A DNA stretch of 64,000 bases, from positions 41,788-105,787 of the forward strand of contig WTPW01002207.1 of NCBI GenBank assembly GCA_009809945.1. Reading direction: 5' to 3'. The translations under genes were made by a program, and so were the position numbers. The notes under the pieces are model-generated. The model was not told the origin of the DNA, made no database searches, and saw only the letters and a list, made by a program, of their open reading frames with translations. This stretch comes from Gigaspora margarita (taxonomy: Eukaryota > Glomeromycota > Glomeromycetes > Diversisporales > Gigasporaceae). Below, in pieces: positions 1 to 11,159 of this stretch. How positions within the stretch are numbered: position 1 is the first letter of the stretch; the number at the start of each line of letters is the position of its first letter.

Positions 1-99
1 TGATCCTACGATCTGATTGGTTTATCAGATGGGTGCGTTACAACGCATATGCGCTAAATTACATAAACCAAAAAGAATAGTCTTTTTAAATGCTAGCTA

Positions 100-515
100 T
101 CATAGCTTTCACCAATTTTGCCAACATTTGTTTCGCCAACATCCATTTCTCAACAGCCATTTTATTGATAGCCCATTCATTGACAGCCCATTTCCTCGAA
201 ACTCTTTCCTCAGCAGCTTATTTCCCTGACACACATCCCAGATCTATCTCACAGATAGCCAATTCTACTGACAGCTATTCATAAACAGTTATTTTACCAA
301 TAGTTATTTCACTGGTAAATTGTCCCGATTAAGAGTTAGAGTTGTGCTGTTTATCCTTAGCATTGACTAAAGGCAATCGTTGACAAACAGCTATCATCGA
401 ATCTACCAAACTAGGATGGGTTGTTGAGAAGTTAAAGATTTGGAAGTTGCGCTGTCAGATAAATAAAATCAGGAAATTGGGCTATCGAGAAATAAGGTTG
501 TCGGGAAAATGGCAG
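100..515. repeat. Degenerate short-motif inverted repeat element
   Basis: Positions 120-300 hold many imperfect copies of a short motif (ATTGATAGCCCATT and variants such as ATTGACAGCCCATT). Positions 455-515 hold the same motif in the opposite orientation (AATTGGGCTATCGAGAAA, TTGTCGGGAAAATGGC). A weak TTAGGG-like patch (AGAGTTAGAGTTG) sits between. This is the layout of a small fold-back element with degenerate tandem arms. A related piece with TGTCGGGAAAATG occurs at 8349-8361. Confidence 0.5.
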
Positions 516-539
516 TCAGGAAATTGGTGTTAATTAATG

Positions 540-1078
540 ATGCTTGACGAAACTATTTTCGCATTAACGAAATGGGTTTCGTTTGACGAAACCTTGACGA
601 TTGACGAACTACAATTGATTGACGAAACTACAATTGATTGACGAAACTACAATTGATTGACGAATCTCTTGACAAACTTAATTTGGCCAATAAAATATTA
701 AATTGTAGCTGTCCATCTTTCAACAATCTCCTCTATAACACATCCGGATATTCCGAATCTCTGTTATTTCTTATAAAGTTTCTTCCGTCGGTCTTTCTTC
801 GTCGGACCGATCGATATCTCCGGGTGAATAATGTAAATCATCGATAATTTCGGATAAAGATGTCAAAAAAAAATAAAAAATAAAAAAATAGAAATGATGA
901 TGAACAAAAAAATTAAATTCACATGGACCAATTAATTTCCATAACTAGTCTTCAACGACATCTGAAGAATAAATCACTTTTTTTTAAAAATTTTCTTACA
1001 TTTGTCATATAAAATTTATGTTTCATCATGAGTTTCGTAATTCTTCACGAGTTTCGTCATTCGTCATTCGTCAAAATT
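540..1078. repeat. TGACGAAAC-motif inverted repeat
   Basis: TGACGAAAC-type words cluster at 545-667 and reappear inverted (GTTTCGTCA, TTCGTCATTCGTCA) at 1027-1076, bracketing about 350 bases of AT-rich DNA. A third cluster is at 7787-7890, which also shares the flanking string ATGATGCTTGACGAAA in inverted orientation. No coding potential is apparent. Confidence 0.5.
611..667. repeat. 19-bp tandem repeat, three copies
   Basis: Three head-to-tail copies of ACAATTGATTGACGAAACT start at 611, 630 and 649; the last ends in a one-base variant. It lies inside the TGACGAAAC-rich arm. Confidence 0.85.
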
Positions 1079-1097
1079 GGTACCAAATCAATTTATC

Positions 1098-1355
1098 ATA
1101 TGGGATCTTTGCTAGGAAAATCACCCTTTGGCATTTTCTGATCTGGCTAATTCGGAAGAACTTGGATAATATACAAGTTTTTATTTGCATGCAAATAACC
1201 TTTTGACTTTATTGAATCTAAAGCTTATTTGATGAACCATTTAATCAATAAAGTCAAGAATAATTTGCATGCAAATAAAAACCCGTATGTTTATTAGTCT
1301 ATATTAGTCGATCAGAAAATGTCGAAGGGCGATTTTCCTAGCAAAGATCCCATAT
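1098..1355. repeat. Imperfect palindromic (fold-back) element
   Basis: The left arm starts ATATGGGATCTTTGCTAGGA at 1098. The right arm ends with its reverse complement (GCAAAGATCCCATAT) at 1355. Further matching blocks include TTTTTATTTGCATGCAAAT on the left and ATTTGCATGCAAATAAAAA on the right, and the TTGACTTTATTGA block. The arms are about 120 bp and almost touch. No open frame of note is present. Confidence 0.8.
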
Positions 1356-1861
1356 CATACAAAAAAAAATAGCCTTGATGATTAATATTTAAATTTTAAA
1401 TTTGCTTTTGAACCTTACCTCTATCGTTGTTAATGCTTTTCTTTTATAATCGGAATTTTTTTTGCAATAAGCCTTAGATACTGTTTATACGCTTCATTTT
1501 CAATCTTTTTCTTGATTTTTAAATATTTATAATGTTTTCTACAATATAAATAAAAAAAAATTAAAAAACTATTATATAGATTTAAATTACAAATTTAAAA
1601 ATATAATAAATACTTACTCTTTTGGCGTGTTTTCTTTATTATGTTTCATTTTACTTAAGAATGATAGAAGTAAAAAGGGTAGTATAATATGAAAAATGAA
1701 AAAAGATAGATGATAAAGGATAGTTGTGTTTGCAAATTTGTGTGTATATATACGAAAACTTTTTCAAATTTTTCAGGACAGAATTTGTTAATTTGGGAGT
1801 CTTGGTATTGATGGCATGTTTTTTAGGTGGCTTGTATGTGTTACGATGACGGGTCTGTGAC

Positions 1862-1935
1862 GTGACCCCGCGACTAGTGATTTAAACCGGCTAATGCAGC
1901 CGCAGCTAAGCCGGCTTAGCCAGCTAAGCCAGCCG
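1862..1935. other. GC-rich patch with perfect 16-bp palindrome
   Basis: A GC-rich island in AT-rich DNA repeats the word AGCTAAGCC/GGCTTAGC several times. GCTAAGCCGGCTTAGC at 1905-1920 is a perfect palindrome, followed by two more half-copies to 1935. It could be a hairpin or a binding-site cluster; nothing identifies it further. Confidence 0.6.
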
Positions 1936-2019
1936 AATTAGATAAAATTATTTACTATCTATGCATTTTATTGGACAATCCAGTGGAGCCCAGTTTCCAG
2001 TGCAACACTACTACTTTAC

Positions 2020-2245
2020 GTTGGTTAATTGATAAATTGGAAATCATTGCTATATTATTTTGTTCCGGAATATTGTAGTAACACACTACTAGGTAATGTA
2101 CAATATATACCGTCGTCACAAGGATATAATTAGCAAATTTGCTTAATAAAAGTTAGAAATTTAGATTTAATTCGAGTTAATAAGTGGTTTTTATATAGGC
2201 TTGTTATATTTACAATTTCAACCTTTCGTGAGGTCACATCAGCTA
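2020..2245. repeat. Diverged direct repeat, copy 1 (partner 63712-63950)
   Basis: Collinear shared blocks with 63712-63950 include TTGGTTAA, AAATTGGAAA, TAATGTACAATATAT, AGAAATTTAGATTTAATTCG and AAGCTTGTTATTTT/AGGCTTGTTATATTT. The copies diverge by substitutions and small indels. It may be an old duplicated intergenic segment, or flank of a duplicated gene whose coding part I cannot recognise. Confidence 0.65.
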
Positions 2246-3613
2246 TCTTGTCTTAAAAATTTTAGCCAACCACATTTTGATAAATTGTGGAATAAATCAT
2301 TTTTTCCAGATCATAAAATGCAGCAAAATAAAAGTGTGTATTGGCTACGGACCTGCCCTAAAACTTATTTAAAATTTAATTGTAAACTAACCATAAAAAC
2401 ATATAAATAATTATATTCGAAAATGGTATTTATAATGACAATATTGTTACAGTATAATGCATTTAAACTATTTTCACTACTTAAAAAATTGAACTTCAAC
2501 CTATTAATCTAGGTATTTAAGAATACCTTAAATTAAAGGAAACGTACATTAAAAATTTAATAAAAAAAATAACGAGTCAACACAAATTTATTATTAAAGA
2601 ACCTATAAAATTGTGATAAGGCAATTCTATTTACCGGTAGATCACCAAAAATAGAAACTTGTATTGAATTTGCGAATATAAATTTTAAGAATTAATCCAA
2701 GAATTTGATTTGAATAGAATAAACTATTTCAAGTCTGAATTTATCAATTAAGTTTTAATTTATTACGTTCACAATCAAAGAGATACGTTAAAGTATTGCA
2801 GTATTTATCTGTTAATCAGAAATCGATTTATAAAATTACAAAGCTTCAAACAAAATTGTTTTTCTTATTCCGAAATTGAGTCACGAATTCTAAATTCTGA
2901 AGTACACAATTTTGAAACCTTACTTTCTACGTAGTTATAACGGTAGATTACAGAAAATGTAAAACATCCCTGCATTTTAGTCATGAAATTTATTCAATGC
3001 TGCGCTCAAGTTTTAATTTTAAAACAATTTTTGATTAGTGTTATTTTTAGAATCGATTATATTATATTATTAGTAAGCCTTTAATTTTATTAATCGGCAT
3101 TTATTCATTAAAAAAAAAAAAAAGGCATAAATATTTGCGCATATGATTTGTTCATACAAATGATGCATGCAACTTTATTCGAGTCAATTAATAAATACGG
3201 GTACATATGTTTAGCATTGAATGCTTGCCAAATCTAAATCATCGTAAGACAGAAAGGAACGAATAAACGCTACTTAATTTAATTAATTTTCCCGAAACAA
3301 TGAATACAATTAGAAAAAGGAAATTTAAATTGTAAAGAAAATTGGATTATTCAATTGATAAAAAATTTTATATCAATTTGCGAAATTAAGTTGTACCAAA
3401 TGTTTACACTTTTCTATTTAAACACCAATTTCCAAAATTTTAACTCTCGATACTTGGTCTATCTCTACTGGCATCCAACTATACCTTATCCATTTAAATC
3501 ATTTTCACTCTCCTTATACAGTATTCTCCTTGCACTCAATTGGATTAATTGTATTTTATTTATTATTTTTTTTCGGCAATTAAAACTCATAAAAGAATTT
3601 CTGAGAAATCATT
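2246..3613. other. Gene-free AT-rich interval upstream of the secreted-peptide gene
   Basis: No conserved frame, tandem repeat or clear terminal inverted repeat was seen. The only extended open frame here (3355-3702) overlaps the small secreted-peptide gene in another frame and has no recognisable features. Promoter elements for that gene cannot be picked out in such AT-rich sequence. Confidence 0.4.
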
Positions 3614-3890
3614 ATGAAATTACATATATATATTGTTTTATTAATCATCATGGCTATCATCTCTTCTATTGCTTCCGCAATTCCGGTGGGCTTTCACAAT
3701 AAAAATAATAAACGTGAATATAAACATGAAAATGAACATAAATATGAATATGGTCAAAGTAAGTTTTTCTAATCTTGAAAATTTATAGAATGATTCTAAA
3801 GGATAACATAACTTTTCTCTTTTCTGACTAGCCTATAAACTCGCAAGTCCTGGTAGTGACGATCCAGGGTGTACTATCAAGGAATGTTAA
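3614..3890 (+). CDS. Small secreted peptide precursor with Kex2-like site, one intron
   Basis: Two exons, 3614-3758 and 3832-3890, join into a 67-residue protein. The 73-bp intron has a consensus donor GTAAGT and acceptor CTAG. A hydrophobic signal peptide covers about residues 1-22 (LLIIMAIISSIASA, likely cleaved before IPVG). A dibasic Lys-Arg lies at residues 33-34, where a Kex2-type protease would be expected to cut. The remaining ~33-residue peptide is rich in Tyr, His and Glu, with a C-terminal tail GSDDPGCTIKEC carrying the only two cysteines. The start is the first ATG in frame and directly precedes the signal sequence. Small secreted, Kex2-processed proteins are known in mycorrhizal fungi as candidate effectors or signalling peptides; a role for this one is inference. 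Only the splice signals and the secretory architecture support it, and no homologue was recognised. Confidence 0.72.
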
Positions 3891-4700
3891 CTGAATTTGA
3901 TCATTTACAAGAAAAACAAACAATCATTCATTATATATATGAATTCACAATTTACAAATTTTTACTCCAAATGTAATTTTAATAATGCGTGTAAGCTTTA
4001 ATTTTATATTAGTAGGATTTAATACTGGCAGAAACTTTGTGTTGATCACAGACATTTTTTTAATTAGTCGATATAATTTTAATAAGTAATTAAAATTTGC
4101 CAACATACTTGTTTTTTTAAAAATTAGAACTTTAGATTTTTTTTATTTGCAAGAAACTGTCTACTACTATTTAGATTAAAGCGTCAAAGTCTCTTATTGA
4201 GCCTTTTAACCTGTTGAATAAAGTTATAAATTTTTTTTATTGCAAATTAGAAAAATGCGTAATTATTTTACAATCAAATTTTTGGAATAATTACTGACTT
4301 TATTACATGGTTTCATTTGAAATACTCATAATTAATATTGAGTTAAACATAATAAAATCTTGAAGAAATTAATACTCTACGCTCTTGAATAGAAAATCTA
4401 TTAAAAAAGATTATGATCAGAGTAAAGAAGAACTACTATCAATAGAAAGTCAATCAAAAATTCAAGATCAAATATCCAAAAAGTTGATTGATCGATTCGA
4501 CTATAAACTGCTAATTTCGTATAAGAGTCACATAATGATTACCAATCAAATTACGATTAGTGAAAATATTCTCTAATAATTTACTATTCGTATTAATGTA
4601 GAACAAGAAAATTTGCCTGTTCATATTATTTTTAAAAATTTTGAATAAAATCTGAAGTTTGTTCCAGTGGTTATTAATAATCAAAATTTTATGTCTCAAC
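3891..4700. other. Gene-free AT-rich interval downstream of the secreted-peptide gene
   Basis: A 63-codon frame beginning at a TTG (4385-4576) encodes a Lys/Ser/Ile-rich peptide with no recognisable motif and no ATG start. I see nothing else supportable. Confidence 0.35.
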
Positions 4701-4702
4701 AA

Positions 4703-4815
4703 TTTACCGTACCATTCCGAAAATAAGCACAACCCCTCTACCTAATTTTTTAATTTCCAAAACTCTCATTACAATTTCCACTAATCTGAGATTAAAAAAT
4801 TGGGTACGAAGTAGT
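4703..4815. repeat. Truncated relative of the TACCGTA...AATAAGCAC MITE
   Basis: The sequence begins TTTACCGTACCATTCCGAAA and includes AATAAGCACAACCCCTC, matching the end of the complete element at 4876-5029. The right half is degenerate (AAAAAATTGGGTACGAAGTAG). Confidence 0.45.
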
Positions 4816-4875
4816 TAAGTTTGGGATCTAAGTCAAAATTCTCAGGGCCCTGAAAACCTTATATAACAGAATTTA

Positions 4876-5029
4876 CCGTATTCTGTCGAAAATAAACACC
4901 TCAGCCCCCAATTTTTTTAAATGTCAGATTAGCGGACAACGAAATGAGATCTTTAACAAATTTATTCCTGCTAATCTGGAATTTAAAAAATGGTTAGAAG
5001 ACGTGGTGCTTATTTGCGGCAGAATACGG
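4876..5029. mobile_element. TA-flanked MITE, 154 bp (CCGTATTCTG ends)
   Basis: The left end CCGTATTCTGTCGAAAATAA and right end (reverse complement CCGTATTCTGCCGCAAATAA) form terminal inverted repeats extending about 60 bp to GATTAGC. TA lies immediately outside both ends (4874-4875, 5030-5031), as expected for Tc1/mariner-type or similar TA-targeting elements. There is no coding capacity. A longer relative is at 19724-20276. Confidence 0.8.
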
Positions 5030-5482
5030 TATATATAATCTAGATTAGGTTTTATAAACTTTCATCTCATTCTAAAATTGCTTCCAAATTCTATGATCAT
5101 TACAGCAATAACCACTGGCGTAATGATAATCATTCAAATCATAAATTTTGATTTTAGCTAAATACTTTTATATAATATGTATTTTAAATTCTATTTTATG
5201 AAGTGTTTTAAATTATTAAAAAGTTTTAGAGTAATAAAAGTTTAAATTCTTTATGTTAAAATTTTATTATAAATTTTTTTTTTAAAAAAAATTTTAAAAG
5301 TTTATAGTATGTTTTAAAGATAAATTGACAATTTCCTTTATACACTGTGAATACACATTCGGAATATATCTATCGCTAATATTACTCATCCCGATAACTA
5401 TAAATTGCTGCATTTTATTCGAAATCAAAATCTCGGATTAACTATTAAAAATTTGTGTTTGCAAGTTCTTCTATTTTTTGAT

Positions 5483-5699
5483 TTATAGCGTTTTGCAAAA
5501 AGATGTGACCCGGTGATTTTTTTAATGATGATGGCTGAGAATCACTGAGATTCCAAATTGTCTGTTACTTTATATTTCGATTTGTTACGTTTATATTTCT
5601 TTGAAATCAGTTTATCATAATTCTTAAAATCTCAAAAAATCTAAAATCTCCGATTTTCACACGACAGAGGTTACATCTTTTTACAAAGCGCAATAAATA
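5483..5699. mobile_element. Short inverted-repeat element (MITE-like)
   Basis: The left arm TTATAGCGTTTTGCAAAAAG (with GATGTGACC after it) pairs with the right arm ending GTTACATCTTTTTACAAAGC then GCAATAAAT. The arms are about 30 bp. No clear target-site duplication was found. Confidence 0.65.
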
Positions 5700-5867
5700 T
5701 AATTGCCTTCTCATAATTCCATTGGTAATTTGTGCTGATTCGTTATTTTTTTTTTTAAAAAAAAAAACTTTCAATGGATGTTATCGTTATAATACATTGT
5801 CAAATATAATTATCTAGTGGCGCTTTTATAATCTGATACAAAAATTGACATATTTATTTCCGATTAC

Positions 5868-6049
5868 AGTCAACCCCTATATAATCACCCCTTATAAGCA
5901 CAAACCTCTCTCTTCATCACATTAGTATTTAAGAAAAAAATTACTATTAAACTTATAAAAATATATCCCTTCATAAGCACAATTCTTTATAAGCACATTT
6001 TTTAAAAACATCCTTAAGCAACCAAAATATGATTATAAAGAAGGATGAC
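5868..6049. mobile_element. Degenerate CAGTC-type TA MITE
   Basis: The left end is TA followed by CAGTCAACCCCTATATAATC. The right end reverse-complements to TAGTCATCCTTCTTTATAATC. The interior repeats CTTATAAGCACA/TTTATAAGCAC. The right TA is mutated. The same end type occurs at 29992, 44374, 47086 and 49286. Confidence 0.55.
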
Positions 6050-6919
6050 TAAATTTTTTAAGATATTATAATAAATGTATCATGAGTTCGACTCCTTTAT
6101 TTGCGCGTTTAATGGTCTATAAAGAAAAAAAAAATAATTTCACAATTTATCCAAATGTATTTGGTTGAAAATTTTCAATATCGCAACAAAAGAACACATA
6201 TATCTTGTTATAGCTTATAGTTGAGATGTGACTCTAACACTGATTCGAATTACTTTGCTTTTCAAATTACTGTGATCAGCAAATGATCACCTATCGCTAG
6301 TGTCACAAATCGTGATTTGTGACCTTAGAAGATTCAATTTTCTTTTCTATTATTGCTTCAATTAGATCGTCTCTTTCCAACTTAGCATAAATAATTTTCT
6401 TTCGATTCATTAAAAGTCCTAAGTGGAAACTTGTATATACTTGTTGGTTAAAATATGATCGTCCCCTTTTACTCAATTTGTATAGCACGTTCAACGTTTT
6501 AGCGCGTATATGCGTGAAATTTGCTTGGCTTAAAATTTAATGGAATCAGCACACTAAACGTGCTGGACAACACAACGTGTTAGGTAGCACGTTAATATGT
6601 CATAATAAATTTAAATGTATATAAACGAACGAATTTGACTTCAATAAAGGCAGAGAGTTTCCCTTTCATTTTACCATAAAATTAATAAAGGAAGTAAGCT
6701 AATGTAGTGCTGAAGGGACCTTTATACTTATTTCTAGTAACTATTAGAGTTAAATCGGTGTGTCCCTAATATAATAGTTACATTAATACAGGCCGATTTT
6801 TAACATCTGTTATCGTTAAAGTTAGAAATATAACTAATCGGCCTTGCCATTATTTCCCTACCGCGTGAGAATATATGTATAAATATATTTTTTTTATAAA
6901 TTGCCAAAGTATAATATTC
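6050..6919. other. Gene-free interval with short ACGTG-rich stretch
   Basis: Around 6485-6600 several ACGT/CACG words cluster (CACGTTCAACG, AACGTGCTGG, CAACGTGTTAGG, GCACGTTAAT). A 63-codon minus-strand frame at 6303-6494 has no recognisable domain. No gene could be supported. Confidence 0.35.
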
Positions 6920-7097
6920 ATTGTCGCGACTGAAGCTTGAAATCAGGGACCTCGATTCAAAAATATAAACCCTACTAAAATCCACTTATACTCTTTTATT
7001 ATCAAAACCTTAATCTAACTATTTAAAAGAGGCTAAAAAAATGCACCCAAACATTTCATTTTAAAATAATTAAAATTTCAAGCTTCAGCCGCAACAT
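6920..7097. mobile_element. Inverted-repeat MITE related to 25587-25816
   Basis: The left end ATTGTCGCGACTGAAGCTTG and right end (reverse complement ATGTTGCGGCTGAAGCTTG) form TIRs of about 24 bp. The interior shares ATAAACCCTACTAAAATCCA and ATACTCTTTTATTATCAAAA with the element at 25587-25816, so both belong to one family. Confidence 0.7.
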
Positions 7098-7489
7098 TTC
7101 ATTATTATATAGGTTTTCGGTTGGTTGACCAATCAACAAAATTTTAACTTTTTTTTATTTTTTTTTAACTATATTCATAAGTCTTGAACGAAGGAATCTT
7201 ATTAATAACCCGTTTATTTTCAATGTTCGAAGCGATTTTTGTATTCTATAGACAAATAAGATTCGAAAATAGTTTAAATTAACCGAGCAAATTTTGGGAT
7301 ACCTTCTTTCAAAGGTCAAAACAACAAATGATAATTAAACTTTATTAGGATAAAAATTGATTACTAATAGACTAATAAATTTTTTTAATCAATCATAGAT
7401 TTGCATTTTGCTATTACTGTATTAAAAATCACTGATTCACAGATTCATCGTGATGTGTAGTAATTTAAAAGCGCAGTAATTATCGATAC

Positions 7490-8170
7490 GTTTTGTCCAG
7501 ATTTTTAAGGGACTAAGGATAATGTACTATAAACTTAAAAGCCCGAATTTTGGCTTTCTTTGACGCATTCATAAAATATATTGTTATATGTCTTTGTTAT
7601 TTATTATCTATAATTAAAAAATTCATCTAATAAACGGTTAAATAAAAGAATTAATTCTTCTACATCAAATAATATACAATCAAATTCGTCAACAATTTTT
7701 ATCATAAAGATTGTTTACATTATCCTAAGACGTTTATATATGCAGCTAATAATATTTCAGTAGTTAAATGAATTTTAGTTTATAAATGACTGACGAAACT
7801 ATTTTGACTTGACGAAACTCATGTTTCATAACTGACGAAATGATGAAACTGTATGGTTTCTACAGATCACGTGATTTTCGTCAAGCATCATTATTTTAGT
7901 TAATGTTAACCTTAACTCTATTGGTTCAATTGTGACTTTAATTTTTATACTTAGAAAAAAAGAAATGAATTTATTCTGACAAAACATAATCTGAATTCGG
8001 TCACTATCGAAATATGACATGTTCAATCAGCGCTGGCATTTTGTTATACCATTATTGGCAATTTGTACACCATTAACAAAATTTATCTGCGCCAGTCCAT
8101 TGCTCTATTGAGAATTCTTAATATAATTCTATTAACTTGCACAAATATATATTTAGTAAAGTATATTAAA
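7490..8170. repeat. Diverged repeat, partner of 63180-63545
   Basis: Ordered shared blocks with 63180-63545 are an ACTTAAAA-CCC-A block, GCATTCATA, TAAACGGTTA, TCAAACTCGTTACCAA versus TCAAATTCGTCAACAA, a CTGGCAT/CTGCAAT block, TCCATTGCT, and TTGCACAAAATATATATTTAGTAAA versus TTGCACAAATATATATTTAGTAAA. The TGACGAAAC cluster (7787-7890) looks like an insertion in this copy. No coding region was recognised in either copy. Confidence 0.6.
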
Positions 8171-8254
8171 CAAATAATTTCTCACAAGGAAAATTTATAA
8201 TAACTATATTCCGTAAATCGGATCCTATTGTTTTCCCTACAAACCTTTCATGAG

Positions 8255-8365
8255 AATGTCAAAATCCCGACAAGTAACCCGCATTAAGTTAGGGTTAGGG
8301 TTGGTTCTGGTCAATTTTTGTCTGGATTTTATTTTTCGGCAAAAGTAGTTGTCGGGAAAATGATA
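8255..8365. repeat. Short element with CCCGACAA ends and TTAGGG-like core
   Basis: ATCCCGACAAGTAAC at the left is matched by GTAGTTGTCGGGAAAATG inverted at the right. GTTAGGGTTAGGGTTGG lies between (8291-8307). It resembles the element at 100-515. Confidence 0.45.
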
Positions 8366-8551
8366 GAGACCCTCCGTAAATATATTCCGGTGTGCCAGCA
8401 CTGGTTACAACGATACAAAGATAATTAATGTTAGAGATGTCAGATAAACCTAACAGCATTTCACGTATCATGTGACTCATATGAACATACTACTTCGATG
8501 TTGTTGCTGGACCATTCCAATGAGATTCACTGGAACTGAAAGGAATGTTGG

Positions 8552-8667
8552 AACTATAGATGCTGGTGAAATGTGGTAAAATGTGGTGAAATAATTTCAC
8601 CACTATTAGTGAAAATTGGTGGTGGATTGGTGAAATTGGTAAATTAATTTCACCAGCATCTATAGTT
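8552..8667. mobile_element. 116-bp MITE with perfect 21-bp TIRs
   Basis: AACTATAGATGCTGGTGAAAT at 8552-8572 is exactly inverted at 8647-8667. The interior is rich in GGTGAAAT words. TGGA on each side may be a 4-bp target duplication. Flanking DNA has repeated CACTGG/CCAGTG words. Confidence 0.85.
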
Positions 8668-8699
8668 GGAGCTAACTGGACTCAATTGGGAGATATATC

Positions 8700-10334
8700 T
8701 GTTTCACTGGTCAGTTGTCACTAGATCGTTCCAGTCAGCCTTTTTTTTTACCATTGGATGGAAGGTCCAGTGATGGCCAATGATGTCTAGTGATAAAAAA
8801 AAAAAACTTTCGCAAGATATTTCCGCTGCGTAATTATGTGAATGAATTCCTATGAGTAAACGACTCGAGATCCAAAGCTATATAATGCAAGATACACAAT
8901 TTTTCTTCCAACCTGATCGTGATTCTTGTACAAGAATTTGCCATAACGTGCATAATTTTCATAACAATGTTGTCAATCAGTTCAAGAACGAAGTTTTTAA
9001 TAACTAATTTACAGTAATTCTTCAAGTCCTGGACTGAATTATAAATCACTTAAATACAACACCTTACTACATACCATTAATTACTCAAACCAAAGTGCAT
9101 AATATATAGTGATAAATCCTTCTTTCCTCTTCCTAGATATCTCTAAACTCATTATCACGTCTGTAACAATCATATTAATCTAAAATTAACTATGCAAAGG
9201 CTAAAAATAATGTCATTATTTGATTGATAGTCATGCAACGTAATTAAATTACGTAGGGATATAAATAAGAATGTAAAGTAATGGAGATAGAGGTTTTTAG
9301 AAATTATAAGTCTTTTAACAACCAAAGAATTTTTGTACTGTAATCAAGAGTTTTTGAATTAAGAACTATTATACGAAGCACATATTGATTAAAGCAAGTG
9401 TTCTATTGAGACAGATGTCAGTATATATTGCTTAACCCTGTGACTCTCATTATAATCAATTCAAGATAATTTAAACTTTCTAACATCTAATATTCTCTTA
9501 GGTTCAGGATAGATATAATATGGCAATTTATTGGTTTCAAAAACTCAATATTTTCTGATCCAATAATTTGTCTTCTAAATATCTCTTTGTACTGTAATAT
9601 TTAACTAAATCTAGATATATTTCTTTGTTATTTTATCATCTATATTAGCTAATTTTTTATAATATTCAAATACTTTTTGATAATTTATTTCTATTCCAAC
9701 CTCTTTATTTTAATAAATAAAAAATTTTTTTAAAAAAACTTTTATAAAAATTTTAATTTAATTTTTTTTTAGTAAAATATTTAAAAAAAATATGCTAAAT
9801 AACTTTACTTAAAGTCCAAAAATAGTTTGTCTTAGTAAAAAAAAAAGCTGTATATAAAAACTGTAATTTTTTACTTTATATAAAAGCTTTTTTTACTATG
9901 ATATAACAACTATTTTGATATCTAAATAAATTTTGATTAGCATATAACTTTAGATATCTTAAATTAGAATTTTTTAAAACTTTATAAAGTAAATTTCAAA
10001 ATTTACAAAATTTTAAAAGATAATAAAAATAATTTTATTTTACTATTTTCAATAAATTTAATTTCAAAATTCAAATAAGTTAAATATAAGCTAAAAAAAA
10101 TCTTAAACTTAAAGTTATAGTAAATTATATATTTTTTTATTGTCCAAAATATAACAAAACTGTTTTCACTTCTACTCTATTTCATGCAATATTTATTAAA
10201 AATATCTAATCAAACTTTATATTAGGTAATACAACATATTATAAAAAAATATTATTATATATAATTAATTGATAAATCAGATATGTTATACATGTTTAAA
10301 AATTTTAATTAAAAAAAGTTAGGCAAAAATATAA
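8700..10334. other. Gene-free AT-rich interval
   Basis: A 71-codon minus-strand frame (8834-9049) looks mildly protein-like but has no recognisable domain or splice partner. From 9650 onward the sequence is low-complexity A/T-runs without clear terminal repeats. Confidence 0.35.
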
Positions 10335-10899
10335 TAGCAACCTGTCGCACAGCGACCCCTATATAATCAACCAATCATTTTTGAGATTGGTGATCATATA
10401 TAAACAATGATTATTATTTGATAATTTTTTTGTTTTTTTTTTCTTTCTTCTAAACTGGAGTCGTGCCTCACCATTTTGAAGCTTTTTTTTCTGTAAGTTT
10501 TTTTTTGATTCTTTTTTTCTCGTTTTTGTTGCTGGTATTGTTTCAAAGCTGCCTACTTGAGGTTTGTTTTTTGCTAGTGTTTTGCCATTTCAAGCTGCAT
10601 CACATTTTCTTTGACACAGCTCCCATTTCTTTTTAACGTTTATCGTGTTGGTATATTCAACCTCCTCTAGTTTTAAGGTGACAAAAATACTGGAGCAAGT
10701 GTTAAATTGGGTTAAGTTTTTTTTGGTTTTTTTTTCTTTCTTTTTCTTTCATTTTTTTTCATTATTGACATTTTATAGAGATTATCTAGCAGGTCTTTTA
10801 AAAGAATTTGTTGTATTTCATGCTTGCAATGCAAAAAAGTATCTGACTTAATCCTTAGCAGTGTCTTTTTTTTCTCTTTTTTTAAGTTTTTTCATTTTT

Positions 10900-11090
10900 T
10901 TTATTTTTTTCAGGTTTTCTTTTTTTGGGGGTTTTTTCTTTCTTTTTTTTCTTTTTTTGGGGTTATTTTCTTTCTTTTTTTTCTTTTTTTGGGGGTTTTT
11001 TCTTTCTTTTTTTACTTTTTTTGGGGTTATTTTCTTTCTTTCTTTTTCTTTTTTTGGGGTTTTTTTCTTTCTTTTTTTTTCTTTTTTTTC
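10900..11090. repeat. T-rich minisatellite, about 32-bp unit
   Basis: Five or more head-to-tail units of the form CTTTTTTTGGGG, then TTATTTT or TTTTTT, then CTTTCTTTTTTT repeat with a period near 32 bases. They grade into pure poly-T at 11101-11159 before the gap. Long Phe-rich frames across this region are artefacts of composition and N bases. Confidence 0.85.

Positions 11091-11159
<69 letters not shown>

Noticed and set aside
3355..3702. 115-codon plus-strand frame
   Set aside because: It overlaps the secreted-peptide gene in another frame, has skewed Phe/Tyr/Ile composition and no motif.
6303..6494. 63-codon minus-strand frame (KLERDDLIEAIIEKK)
   Set aside because: Too short and without homology that I recognise; no flanking exon was found.
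8834..9049. 71-codon minus-strand frame
   Set aside because: It has some protein-like character but no recognisable domain, splice partner or family. A random frame of this length is plausible.
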